From assembly GCF_003383095.1 (NCBI RefSeq), contig NZ_PSYW01000002.1, forward strand, positions 1,054,001 through 1,118,000: a stretch of DNA of 64,000 nt, read 5' to 3'. Within the stretch, counting starts at the first letter, position 1. Each line of letters opens with the position of its first letter. This DNA is from Haloferax sp. Atlit-12N. GTDB taxonomy: Archaea; Halobacteriota; Halobacteria; Halobacteriales; Haloferacaceae. Positions 17,336 through 24,740 of the stretch are shown piece by piece. The position numbers were made by a program, and so were the translations under genes. The notes below the pieces were generated by a model. The model was not told where the DNA came from and ran no database searches. It worked only from the letters and a program-made list of their open reading frames with translations.

Positions 17336-18658
17336 TCAGTCGGTCGGCTCCGCGGTCGCCGACGGGACCGCATCGGCGCGGGACTCCCGACGGTGGAGCA
17401 GGTACGCACAGCACACCGCGACGATTCCCGCGGCGGTGGCGATGCCGAACGCGACGCGATAGCCGGTCGGCGTGTAGACCCGAGCGCCGGCCACCATCTC
17501 GCCTGTCCAGTAGGCGTCGAGGGCGAGGCCCATCACCGCCGGGAACAGCGCCGCGCCGAAGTAGCCCACGCTGTTTATCGCGCCCGTGACCGTCGCGCTC
17601 GCGGTGGCGTCGTGGCGCTCCTTGGCGACCGTGAACGCGATGACGGCCCCGCCCATGACGAACAGCGCCGAGAACAGCAGGACGCCGACCACGAGGAGCG
17701 GCGGCGTCACGAAGAGGAAGATGAGCCCGTACGCGAGGGTGAAGACGACACAGGAGGCGACGATGAGTTCGGTGCGGTAGCCGATGCGGTCCGAGAGCGT
17801 CCCGAGCACGGGCGACCCGAGGAGGAAGCCGACGTTGCCGACGAAGACGAAAAGCGAGGCCGTCCGGACCGACACGTCGTAGAGGTCGGCGATGTAGGGC
17901 ACGCCCCACAGGCCGGTGACGGTGAAGTTCGTGCCCAAGACGAGAAACAGCATCGTCCCCATCAGCCACGTCTCGCCCTCGCGGAGGACGCGTCTCGTGT
18001 TCTCGACGACCGTCGCGAGTTCGACCGACGAGGCGGGCGGACGGACGCCGTCGAGGGGGTCGAACCCGGCGTCCCGCGGCCGGTCGCGGACCGCGAGGTA
18101 CGTTACGACCGCGAGGCCGACGCCGCCGACGCCGACCCCGAGGAGAACCGAACGCCAGCCGACCGCGTCGATTGCGACCGCGAGCGGCGTCGTCGCGAGC
18201 ACGCCGCCCATCCCCGCGGCGGCGACGGTCCACCCGGTCATCGTGGCGAACTCGTCCGGACGGTACCAGTTGGCGAGGAACCGGAGCGTCGCCGTGTAGA
18301 GGACGCTCCCACCGAGGCCGAGGAGCGCTCGCGAGGCGAACGCCACCCCGTAGGTCGGCGCGAGCGCGAAGCCGAAGACGCCGAGCGCCATCACCGCGAG
18401 TCCGCCGGCGGCGACCCGGCGCGACCCTGCGCGGTCCACGAGGATGCCCGCCGGGAGCTGCAGGCCGGCGTAGATGTAGAAAAAGGAGGCGTGGAGCATG
18501 CCGAGTTCCGCGCCGGTCGTGTCGAACGTCCGCGCGAGGTCGTCGGCGAGGACCGCCGAGGTGACGCGATGGAAGCTGACGAGGAGAAATCCCGTCGTCA
18601 GGAGCGCCCAGAGCGCCCACCGGACGCGGGCCGGTCCGAGCCGCGAAAACCGTGTCAT
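17336..18658 (-). CDS. Major facilitator superfamily transporter
   Basis: A 440-residue protein with 12 predicted helices in two halves separated by an acidic loop (about 190-225). The loop between helices 2 and 3 has GILVDRAGSRRVA, and the matching second-half loop is GTLSDRIGYRTEL, both typical MFS signatures. The substrate is not evident; it resembles the oxalate/formate or nitrate-type MFS subgroup only loosely. A TATA-like gataaacatttac lies about 27-35 nt upstream of the ATG. Confidence 0.8.
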   Translation of the reverse strand: MTRFSRLGPARVRWALWALLTTGFLLVSFHRVTSAVLADDLARTFDTTGAELGMLHASFFYIYAGLQLPAGILVDRAGSRRVAAGGLAVMALGVFGFALAPTYGVAFASRALLGLGGSVLYTATLRFLANWYRPDEFATMTGWTVAAAGMGGVLATTPLAVAIDAVGWRSVLLGVGVGGVGLAVVTYLAVRDRPRDAGFDPLDGVRPPASSVELATVVENTRRVLREGETWLMGTMLFLVLGTNFTVTGLWGVPYIADLYDVSVRTASLFVFVGNVGFLLGSPVLGTLSDRIGYRTELIVASCVVFTLAYGLIFLFVTPPLLVVGVLLFSALFVMGGAVIAFTVAKERHDATASATVTGAINSVGYFGAALFPAVMGLALDAYWTGEMVAGARVYTPTGYRVAFGIATAAGIVAVCCAYLLHRRESRADAVPSATAEPTD

Positions 18659-18785
18659 GGCTCAGGCGACAGCGCGTGCGTGTAAATGTTTATCGTGGAA
18701 GTTCGTGATGGTGTGGCGCGAATTCGAGGTGACGTGGTGAAACCGCACCCCGCGCCGCCGTGAGTTCCACCGGTATCCCCCAAGC

Positions 18786-18791
18786 GTATAG
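18786..18791 (+). promoter_or_regulatory. TATA box of the pectin methylesterase gene
   Basis: gtatag lies about 25 nt before the ATG at 18815 and supports that start for a leaderless transcript. Confidence 0.45.
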
Positions 18792-18814
18792 CTTCGGGGA
18801 GGGAGGTGCGACCC

Positions 18815-19864
18815 ATGCTCGCATTACTCACGTCTCTCGCAGTTGCGGTCGGCTGTCTCGGCGTCGCCGCCGGAGCGGTCGGAACTCTCGGGGACGCTGA
18901 CGACGGCGACGGCGCTGACGAGTCTGACGACCCCGAGGATGCCCGCGATTCCGACGACCTCGGCGACTACGACTACGTCGTCGCGAAGGACGGCAGCGGC
19001 GACTACGAGACGATCCAGGCCGCCATCGACGGCGCGAAGTCGTTCCCGCCGGACCGAATCCGAGTTCTCGTCCGAGAAGGAGTGTACGACGAGAAAGTCG
19101 AAGTCCACGCGTGGAACCCCGACATCACCCTCGTCGGCGAGAGTGCTGAGGAGACCGTCATCAGCCACGGCGACCACTTCGAGAAAATCGACCGCGGGCG
19201 CAACAGCACCTTCTTCACCTACACGCTGAAGGTCCGCGGCAACGACTTCCGCGCCCGAAACCTGACCGTCGAGAACAGCGCCGGCCCAGTTGGACAGGCC
19301 GTTTCGCTCCACGTCAACGCCGACCGCGCCGTCTTCGAGAACTGCCGCTTCCTCGGCCACCAAGACACCGTCTACGCCGCCGGCGAGGGCGCGCGCCAGT
19401 ACTTCTCGGACTGCTACGTCGAGGGGACGACCGACTTCGTCTTCGGCGGTGCGACCGCCGTCTTCGAGGACTGCCGCATCCACTCGAAAGCCGACTCGTA
19501 CGTGACGGCGGCCTCCACGCCGGAGCGCGAGCCCTTCGGCTTCGTCTTTCTCGACTGTGAACTGACCGCCGACGCCGACGTGTCCGAGGTGTATCTCGGC
19601 CGCCCGTGGCGGAACCACGCCCGAACCGCGTTTATTCGCACATGGCTGGACTCGCACGTCCTCCCCGACGGGTGGCACAACTGGTCGCGCCCGGAAGCCG
19701 AGCAGACGGTCGAATACGCGGAGTACGACAGTCGAGGACCGGGGGCGGAGGGCGAGCGAGTGTCGTGGGCGACGGTGTTGACCGAGGACGAGGCTGCGCA
19801 GTATTCGAAGGCGAATGTGTTGGGTTCCGCGAGTGGTGGGGAGTGGTGGGACTGGGAGGAATGA
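18815..19864 (+). CDS. Pectin methylesterase (pectinesterase, CE8)
   Basis: A 349-residue secreted enzyme that demethylates pectin. A Sec-type hydrophobic N-terminus with a possible lipobox (AVGC) and no twin arginine precedes an acidic linker rich in Asp. The right-handed beta-helix starts at VVAKDGSGDYETIQAAIDG. Catalytic motifs are complete: GHQDTVY, GTTDFVFGGA (catalytic Asp) and YLGRPWRNHA (catalytic Arg). No other pectin-degrading gene lies nearby. The export route is unusual for haloarchaea, where Tat dominates. It ends about 90 nt before tRNA-Thr. Confidence 0.9.
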   Translation: MLALLTSLAVAVGCLGVAAGAVGTLGDADDGDGADESDDPEDARDSDDLGDYDYVVAKDGSGDYETIQAAIDGAKSFPPDRIRVLVREGVYDEKVEVHAWNPDITLVGESAEETVISHGDHFEKIDRGRNSTFFTYTLKVRGNDFRARNLTVENSAGPVGQAVSLHVNADRAVFENCRFLGHQDTVYAAGEGARQYFSDCYVEGTTDFVFGGATAVFEDCRIHSKADSYVTAASTPEREPFGFVFLDCELTADADVSEVYLGRPWRNHARTAFIRTWLDSHVLPDGWHNWSRPEAEQTVEYAEYDSRGPGAEGERVSWATVLTEDEAAQYSKANVLGSASGGEWWDWEE

Positions 19865-19952
19865 GCGTGCGAGCGGGGCGGGTCAGTCTCAACCGGAATC
19901 CAACAACTGCTCGGCGACGAGACGCCTCGCTCGACAGTCGAATTTCGAGAAG

Positions 19953-20024
19953 AGCCTAGGCCGGGATTTGAACCCGGGGTCTCGTCCTTACCAAGGACGC
20001 GCTTTACCGCTAAGCTACCCAGGC
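19953..20024 (-). tRNA. tRNA-Thr (GGT anticodon)
   Basis: A 72-nt cloverleaf on the minus strand. The acceptor GCCTGGG pairs with CCTAGGC, the T-arm contains GGGTTCAAATCCC, and the anticodon loop TTGGTAA gives GGT (reads ACC). The CCA end is not encoded and there is no intron. It sits between the pectin methylesterase gene and an unrelated gene, a common place for acquired DNA. Confidence 0.95.
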
Positions 20025-20102
20025 AGGCATTCCTTGGTTGTCCGGGTTACTCTTTAGGGGTTTCGATTCGAACCGACCCGGAACCGTGGTAGCGTATGTC
20101 GA

Positions 20103-20780
20103 TTAGCGGTCCGCAGCGGAGGTGACCGCATCGTCACCACCGCCGCCTCGGTAGAGGGCCGCGATGCGCTCGACGGTCCCCTCGGAGACGGTCTCGTCGG
20201 CCGGGGGGAAGTCGCCGTCGTGGGTGTCGGCCAGTCCGGCGGCGTACTCCACGAGCGCGGTCGGCGGGGCCGAGCCGACGGCCGTGGTGCCGGCGACGAC
20301 GGCGAGCGTGCAGATGTTCACTTCGAGTTCGCCGTCGAGGTCCGGGCGTACCGCCTCGTCCGCCGAGCGGCGGCGGGTCTGGTCGCGGCCGAAGGCGCGG
20401 ACCGTCTCGACAGCGTGGTCGGCGGCCTCGGTCCGGGCGAGGAGGTAGAAGCCGCGCGAGACGAGCACGTCCGCCGCGAGGATGTCGAGGTCGGCGTCGG
20501 TGTCCTCCTCGGGGCTATCGAGATGCGACCACGGCTCGTCGTGGGCGAGCGACCGGGTGAGCCGGAGGCCCTCGTAGATGAGTTGCACTCCGGCCGCGCG
20601 GGAGGCCAGCCCGTTCAGGTCGACCTTCGGTTCGACGGCCCGCGCGCTCACGAACGTGAGCACTGCCGGCGTCAAGGAGGCGGCGTCGAGGCGTTCGTCC
20701 AGCGCCGCACGGAGGGCCTCAGGCTCGATGTCGGAGAGGGCCTCGCGCGCGGCCTCGCGGGCTCGCACGGCGTCGTCCAT
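20103..20780 (-). CDS. Haloarchaeal uncharacterised protein, helical (DUF7114-like)
   Basis: A 225-residue helix-rich acidic protein from the ATG at 20778-20780. The section LIYEGLRLTRSLAHDEPW followed by LDILAADVLVSRGFYLLA resembles the helical core of polyprenyl synthetases, but the two Asp-rich DDxxD catalytic motifs are not seen. It may be a non-catalytic relative. I believe the family carries the label DUF7114 but cannot confirm that. It is divergent to the enoyl-CoA hydratase gene. Confidence 0.5.
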   Translation of the reverse strand: MDDAVRAREAAREALSDIEPEALRAALDERLDAASLTPAVLTFVSARAVEPKVDLNGLASRAAGVQLIYEGLRLTRSLAHDEPWSHLDSPEEDTDADLDILAADVLVSRGFYLLARTEAADHAVETVRAFGRDQTRRRSADEAVRPDLDGELEVNICTLAVVAGTTAVGSAPPTALVEYAAGLADTHDGDFPPADETVSEGTVERIAALYRGGGGDDAVTSAADR

Positions 20781-20840
20781 CGGCCGAGACTTACGGTTGG
20801 GAGGGCAAAGACCTTTGGAAAACCACGGCACAACGGGCGT

Positions 20841-21536
20841 ATGATACGGACGACGGACGACGGCGACCTCCGAGTCGTGACCATCGACCGCCCGGCGCGA
20901 CGGAACGCGCTCAGACCGACCGACCTCGACGCCCTCGAAGCCGCGGTCGTCGAGGCCGACGCACCGGTCGTCCTCCTCCGAGGGAACGGCCCGGCGTTCT
21001 GCGCCGGCGCGGACCTCGACAGCGTCGCCGACCTCGACGACCCGGAAGCGTTCGCAAAACACGGCCAACGCGTCGCCGACGCCATCGAAACCGCCGAATC
21101 GGTCGTCGTCGCCGGCATCGACGGGGCGGCCCGCGGCGGCGGCGTCGAACTCGCGCTCGCCTGTGACGTGCGGGTGGCCACCCCGCGTGCGACCCTCGGC
21201 GAACCGGGTGTCCGACTCGGCCTGTTCGGCGCGTGGGGCGGGACAGTCCGTCTCCCGCGCGTCGTCGGCGAGGGTCACGCCCTCGAATTCTCGCTTTCGG
21301 GCCGCGTCGTCGACGCCGGCGAAGCCCTCCAGATGGGTCTCGTCTCCCGACTCGTCGACGACCCGAGCGAGGTCGCGGCGTCGATGGCCGACAACGACCA
21401 CCGGTCGCTCCGAATCATCAAGGAGCGACTGCGCGACCGCGACGGCCGAGAGGCGCGACTCGAACGGGAAGCCGCCGGCTTCGCGGAGCTTCATCGGGCG
21501 AACGTCGACGACATCGCGGCGTCGCGCGAAAAGTGA
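20841..21536 (+). CDS. Enoyl-CoA hydratase/isomerase family protein
   Basis: A 231-residue crotonase-fold protein. The oxyanion-hole segments are present: GNGPAFCAGADLDSV and GIDGAARGGGVELALACDVR. The catalytic Glu is likely in TLGEPGVRLGL (GEP). It may act in fatty-acid or amino-acid catabolism, but no pathway partner is adjacent, so the substrate is open. The 231-residue length is slightly shorter than the usual 255-260, mainly at the C-terminus. It converges on nadE. Confidence 0.8.
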   Translation: MIRTTDDGDLRVVTIDRPARRNALRPTDLDALEAAVVEADAPVVLLRGNGPAFCAGADLDSVADLDDPEAFAKHGQRVADAIETAESVVVAGIDGAARGGGVELALACDVRVATPRATLGEPGVRLGLFGAWGGTVRLPRVVGEGHALEFSLSGRVVDAGEALQMGLVSRLVDDPSEVAASMADNDHRSLRIIKERLRDRDGREARLEREAAGFAELHRANVDDIAASREK

Positions 21537-21569
21537 ATTTTTCGGGCGGAGCGGCGGGCCCGCGGCGGC

Positions 21570-22400
21570 CTACACGTCGAGCGCCGACGGCGCGGGGGGC
21601 ATCGACCGCTTGTGGGCGCTGCCCTCGACGAGGTCAACCACGCGGTCGACCTGTTCTTCGGTCACCCCGAGGTGGCGAACCGTTGCGGACTTCGAGAGCG
21701 GGCCGTCGACGTGGAGCGCGAGAATCGCGTCCAGCGCGTCGTAGGTGAGCCCAAGTTCGTCCTCGTCGGTCTGGCCGGACCACATCTCGGCAGAGGGCGT
21801 CTGTAACACGAGTTCCTCCGGGACGCCGACGTGGGCGGCCAGTTGGCGGACCTGCTGTTTGTAGAGGTTCCCGATGGGGTTGCAGTCGACCGCCTGGTCG
21901 CCGTACTTCGTGAAGTAGCCGGTCATCGCCTCGGCGCGGTTGCCCGTCCCGAGCACGATGCGGTTCTCGTGGTTGGCGACGAAGTAGTTGAGCACCGCCC
22001 GCGTGCGGACGTAGACGTTTCCGGCGGCCATGCGGTCGTCGGCCGCCTCGGGGAACGTGTCGAAGAACGTCTCCGCGATGGGCTGAATCTCGACCACGTC
22101 GTACTCGATTCCCAGCATTTCGGCGACGCCCTCGGCGTCGCTCATCATGTCTTCGGCGTTCGCCACGCTCGGCATGACGAGGCCGTGGAGGTTCTCTTTC
22201 CCGAGCGCCTCGACGGCGAGGAAGGCGGTGAGCGTCGAGTCGATACCCCCGGACAGGCCGAGGACGGCCCCGTCGGCACCGGCGGCCTCGACGGTGTCTT
22301 CGATGAAGGTCGTGATGTGTTCGCGGTGCGCTTCGAGTTCCGCTTCGGAGAACAGGAGGTCGAACGGGGCGTCCTCCGAGAGAACGTCGACGGATGTCAT
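21570..22400 (-). CDS. nadE: NAD+ synthetase, ammonia-dependent
   Basis: A 276-residue enzyme that amidates deamido-NAD to NAD in the last step of NAD synthesis. The PP-loop is LGLSGGIDST, then PSVANAEDM, RTRAVLNYFVANHENRIVLG and GNRAEAMTGYFTKYGD. There is no glutaminase domain, so ammonia is the likely nitrogen donor. The ATG at 22398-22400 was chosen; an in-frame upstream ATG at 22442 adds 14 residues that do not look conserved. It is followed downstream by a converging gene. Confidence 0.93.
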   Translation of the reverse strand: MTSVDVLSEDAPFDLLFSEAELEAHREHITTFIEDTVEAAGADGAVLGLSGGIDSTLTAFLAVEALGKENLHGLVMPSVANAEDMMSDAEGVAEMLGIEYDVVEIQPIAETFFDTFPEAADDRMAAGNVYVRTRAVLNYFVANHENRIVLGTGNRAEAMTGYFTKYGDQAVDCNPIGNLYKQQVRQLAAHVGVPEELVLQTPSAEMWSGQTDEDELGLTYDALDAILALHVDGPLSKSATVRHLGVTEEQVDRVVDLVEGSAHKRSMPPAPSALDV

Positions 22401-22554
22401 GAGCGCCGGTTGGAACCGGGGGCCCAAATAGTCACGTGTCACGCAAAAACAATGGACGACCGTCCAGTTTTCACGGGGCTGTTATGGGTTGAAGCGCTAC
22501 GTTCAAGTGCCCCCGCAGTCTACGAATTTTTGCTTCGGAAGGCGGTTCGAAGCG

Positions 22555-22573
22555 GAGCACAGCGCGCCGATGG
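22555..22573 (+). repeat. Copy of the tRNA-Gly 5' flank and start
   Basis: These 19 bases are identical to 22667-22685, which cover the last 9 bases before tRNA-Gly and its first 10 bases. It is a partial 5' copy without the rest of the tRNA. Confidence 0.8.
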
Positions 22574-22617
22574 GTGACTGAACGAAGTGAAGTCAGCCAC
22601 GGGGCGAACGAATGTGA

Positions 22618-22629
22618 GCGCCGATGGTC
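22618..22629 (+). repeat. Second partial copy of the tRNA-Gly 5' end
   Basis: gcgccgatggtc matches the first 12 bases of the tRNA at 22676. The flanking sequence differs from the other copy and is followed by a palindromic gaccgagcggagcgaggtc. Confidence 0.65.
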
Positions 22630-22675
22630 GACCGAGCGGAGCGAGGTCGAGTCAGGGGCGCAAGCAGAGCACAGC

Positions 22676-22746
22676 GCGCCGATGGTCCAGTGGTAGGACA
22701 CGAGCTTCCCAAGCTCGGAGCCCGGGTTCAATTCCCGGTCGGCGCA
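22676..22746 (+). tRNA. tRNA-Gly (CCC anticodon)
   Basis: A 71-nt cloverleaf. GCGCCGA pairs with TCGGCGC, the anticodon stem is CGAGC/GCTCG and the loop TTCCCAA gives CCC (reads GGG). CCA is not encoded. Its 5' end is partly repeated upstream and its 3' end twice downstream, the sort of layout left by repeated site-specific integration. Confidence 0.95.
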
Positions 22747-22768
22747 TCTTCTGAACGGAACCAGACGA

Positions 22769-22924
22769 GGAGCCGAACGGCTCCGAGTCCCGTGGCGTGA
22801 AGAGATACGCCCCGAGGGAATTGAAGCAGCGAGCAACGCGGAGCGTTGCGAGTGAGGTTCAATTCCCGGTCGGCGCACTCCCTACGGTCGTTTACCGACC
22901 GACCTTCGCAAACCGTCGGTTTGC
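22769..22924. repeat. Four short perfect palindromes between tRNA-Gly tail copies
   Basis: Perfect stems are at 22769-22784 (7 bp), 22833-22849 (gcaacgc/gcgttgc, 7 bp), 22885-22901 (cggtcg/cgaccg, 6 bp) and 22908-22924 (gcaaacc/ggtttgc, 7 bp). They alternate with the tRNA tail copies. The 266-nt stretch 22747-23012 contains no convincing gene. Confidence 0.6.
22856..22877 (+). repeat. Exact copy of the tRNA-Gly 3' end
   Basis: 22 bases identical to 22725-22746, which hold the T-loop, the 3' acceptor strand and the discriminator base. This is the segment tyrosine integrases usually duplicate. Confidence 0.85.
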
Positions 22925-22928
22925 TCAG

Positions 22929-22943
22929 TCCCGGTCGGCGCAT
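22929..22943 (+). repeat. Shorter copy of the tRNA-Gly 3' end
   Basis: tcccggtcggcgcat repeats the last 14 bases of the tRNA plus one following base. Confidence 0.75.
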
Positions 22944-23012
22944 TTCTGTCGAACGTAGTGACGCCCTCGCGTTGCCTCTCACCTTCTTCGAAGGGGAGTC
23001 CGCCTCGCCGAC

Positions 23013-23192
23013 TCAGAAAAACAGGTTCTGCACGTCGTCAAGCTCCGGCGATTCGGAGCGGAACACCGGTTCGCGGGCGGTCTGCCGAATCATCGCGTGG
23101 CGTTCGAGGGCCGAGTCGAATTCGAGAATCGCCCGCTCGATGTCGCGAGCCAGCGCGTCGATTTCGCCGTGGAGTTCGTCGTCGTCGGCCAT
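23013..23192 (-). CDS. Small helical protein of unknown function
   Basis: A 59-residue protein starting MADDDELHGEIDALARD. It is predicted to be one long amphipathic helix (GEIDALARDIERAILEFDSA) with a short C-terminal tail ending DDVQNLFF, possibly a coiled coil. It is encoded 50 nt downstream of the zinc-ribbon gene on the same strand and may be in its operon. Not recognised beyond being haloarchaeal in composition. Confidence 0.5.
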   Translation of the reverse strand: MADDDELHGEIDALARDIERAILEFDSALERHAMIRQTAREPVFRSESPELDDVQNLFF

Positions 23193-23242
23193 GATACGCG
23201 TAGTTAGTCGAGGGCTGGTAAAACGGGCTCGGCCGCGGGTCG

Positions 23243-23539
23243 TCACCGGAGCCGTCGGGTGCAGTTCCAGCAGAGGTCGAAGGCGGTGTCGGCCTCGTTT
23301 TCGACCCCGCAGTTCGGGCAGATGCGCTCGCCCGTCGGCGTCGTCTGCACGCCGGCCTGCGAGCCGTCGTCGAACGACGCCGCGATTTCGGGGTGGGCGT
23401 AGCGGTCCGTCCGGGCGGAGTCCCGACTGGACCCCTCACCCATCGTCGGCTCACCGCCGTTGACGAGATACCGATAGACCAGGAGCTGGAGCAGGGTCAA
23501 CCCGAGGGCGTAGACGACGATCCAACCCCAGACGTCCAT
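23243..23539 (-). CDS. Membrane-anchored zinc-ribbon protein (DUF7577-like)
   Basis: A 98-residue protein with one N-terminal hydrophobic helix (VWGWIVVYALGLTLLQLLVY), a polar linker and a C-terminal zinc ribbon with CPNCG and CWNCTRR. The ATG at 23537-23539 is preceded by an AT-rich gatata about 25-30 nt upstream. Its role is unknown; such short anchored ribbons are common in haloarchaea. Confidence 0.65.
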   Translation of the reverse strand: MDVWGWIVVYALGLTLLQLLVYRYLVNGGEPTMGEGSSRDSARTDRYAHPEIAASFDDGSQAGVQTTPTGERICPNCGVENEADTAFDLCWNCTRRLR

Positions 23540-23655
23540 CACACATTGACTTACGTTAGCATGCTATATCGGTTCTTCGGTCGAACGGGTCTGCTGACGC
23601 TCTCGGCGGTGGTCGCGGGTGATGCCGCCACGGCGGATTCGCGTCGAAAAAGGAG

Positions 23656-24573
23656 TTACTCGCGTCGGTGGGAATCCACCGGACCGTCGAGGTCGCGGTC
23701 GAACTCGTCGAAGGCGTCGAGGTCGTCGGGGAGTTCGTAGGGTATCTCGCGCTCGTCGGCGCGGCGCTCGCCGCCGCCGTCGAGCGGTTCGGCGACCTCC
23801 TCGAAGCCGGGCTTTACTTTCACGCTCTTCGCGGGGGAGCCGACTGCGATGTGGTGGGCGGGCACGTCGCCCTGTACGACCGACCGAGCCCCGACGATGG
23901 CGTTCTCACCGACCGAGACGCCGGCGTTCACCATCGCGTCGTAGGTGACGCGCGCGTCGTCACCGATGGTCGTGTGGTAGTTCCTGACCTCGGTCTGGTC
24001 GACGGTATCGTGGGAGTGGCTATAGATGTGGGCGCTGTCGGAGATGGAGACGCGGTCGCCGATAGTGAGTTTCCCGCGGTCGTCGAGGTGCACGTCGTCG
24101 TGGATGACCGTGTTGTCGCCGACGGAGATGTTGTGGCCGTACGAGAAGGTGACGCCTTTGAAGATGCGGAGATTGTCGCCCGCCTCCTCGAAGAGGTGGT
24201 TGGCGAGCATCTGTCGGAACCGGAGGGCGAAGGCGACGTTGTCGGCCATCGGGGTCGCGTCGAACTGCCGCCAGAGCCACTGGAGATGCTTCGAGCGCTT
24301 GAATTTCTCGTCGTCCTTCTCGGCGTAGTACTCGGCTTCGAGCGTCGCGTTGCAGGGGTCGTACCCCTGCAGTCGGACCCGCGTCGCGGGCGAGACGGGC
24401 TTGCCGTTCTGCCAGCGCTCCCACGCCTCGCGGTCGCCGAACAGGTCGATGAGGGTGTCCCGAACGACCGTGCAGGTGTCTTCGTCCGAGGCGAGCCGAC
24501 CATCAACCTCGTCGATGAAGGCCTGCAGGCCTTCCTCGGCGTCCGCCGGAAGCGAAACGTGGACCTTCGTCAT
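23656..24573 (-). CDS. Hexapeptide-repeat acyltransferase (left-handed beta-helix)
   Basis: A 305-residue protein. An N-terminal helical domain (about 1-125) precedes a left-handed beta-helix of hexapeptide repeats such as ISVGDNTVIHDDVHLDDRG, LTIGDRVSI and SVGENAIVGARSVVQGDVP. The catalytic His is likely in IYSHSHDTVDQ. It ends GSPAKSVKVKPGF, as in maltose/galactoside O-acetyltransferases, followed by an acidic tail. It transfers acetyl groups to sugars by family. It is divergent to the GH68 gene by 167 nt and could decorate a polysaccharide, which is inference. Confidence 0.8.
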   Translation of the reverse strand: MTKVHVSLPADAEEGLQAFIDEVDGRLASDEDTCTVVRDTLIDLFGDREAWERWQNGKPVSPATRVRLQGYDPCNATLEAEYYAEKDDEKFKRSKHLQWLWRQFDATPMADNVAFALRFRQMLANHLFEEAGDNLRIFKGVTFSYGHNISVGDNTVIHDDVHLDDRGKLTIGDRVSISDSAHIYSHSHDTVDQTEVRNYHTTIGDDARVTYDAMVNAGVSVGENAIVGARSVVQGDVPAHHIAVGSPAKSVKVKPGFEEVAEPLDGGGERRADEREIPYELPDDLDAFDEFDRDLDGPVDSHRRE

Positions 24574-24672
24574 TGCACCGTCGTAAGCCGTCGAGATTCA
24601 AATGGATTCGGTTGTGCGAACCGCGCGTCAGGCCTCCTCCGGGCAATATTAGCTGGTTCCGAGCTTCGGAGT

Positions 24673-24718
24673 GGGTCGAAACGGGTCGAAAAACCACGCG
24701 AAGGGTGACACCTATACT
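24673..24718 (+). promoter_or_regulatory. Promoter of the GH68 gene with a tandem repeat
   Basis: cctatact (24711-24718) lies about 25-30 nt before the ATG at 24741 and is the likely TATA box. Upstream, gggtcgaaac and gggtcgaaaa (24673-24682 and 24683-24692) are two 10-bp units in tandem, in phase with one DNA turn, as expected for a regulator site. Confidence 0.4.
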
Positions 24719-24740
24719 CCACGGCAAAGTTAACTGGAAT

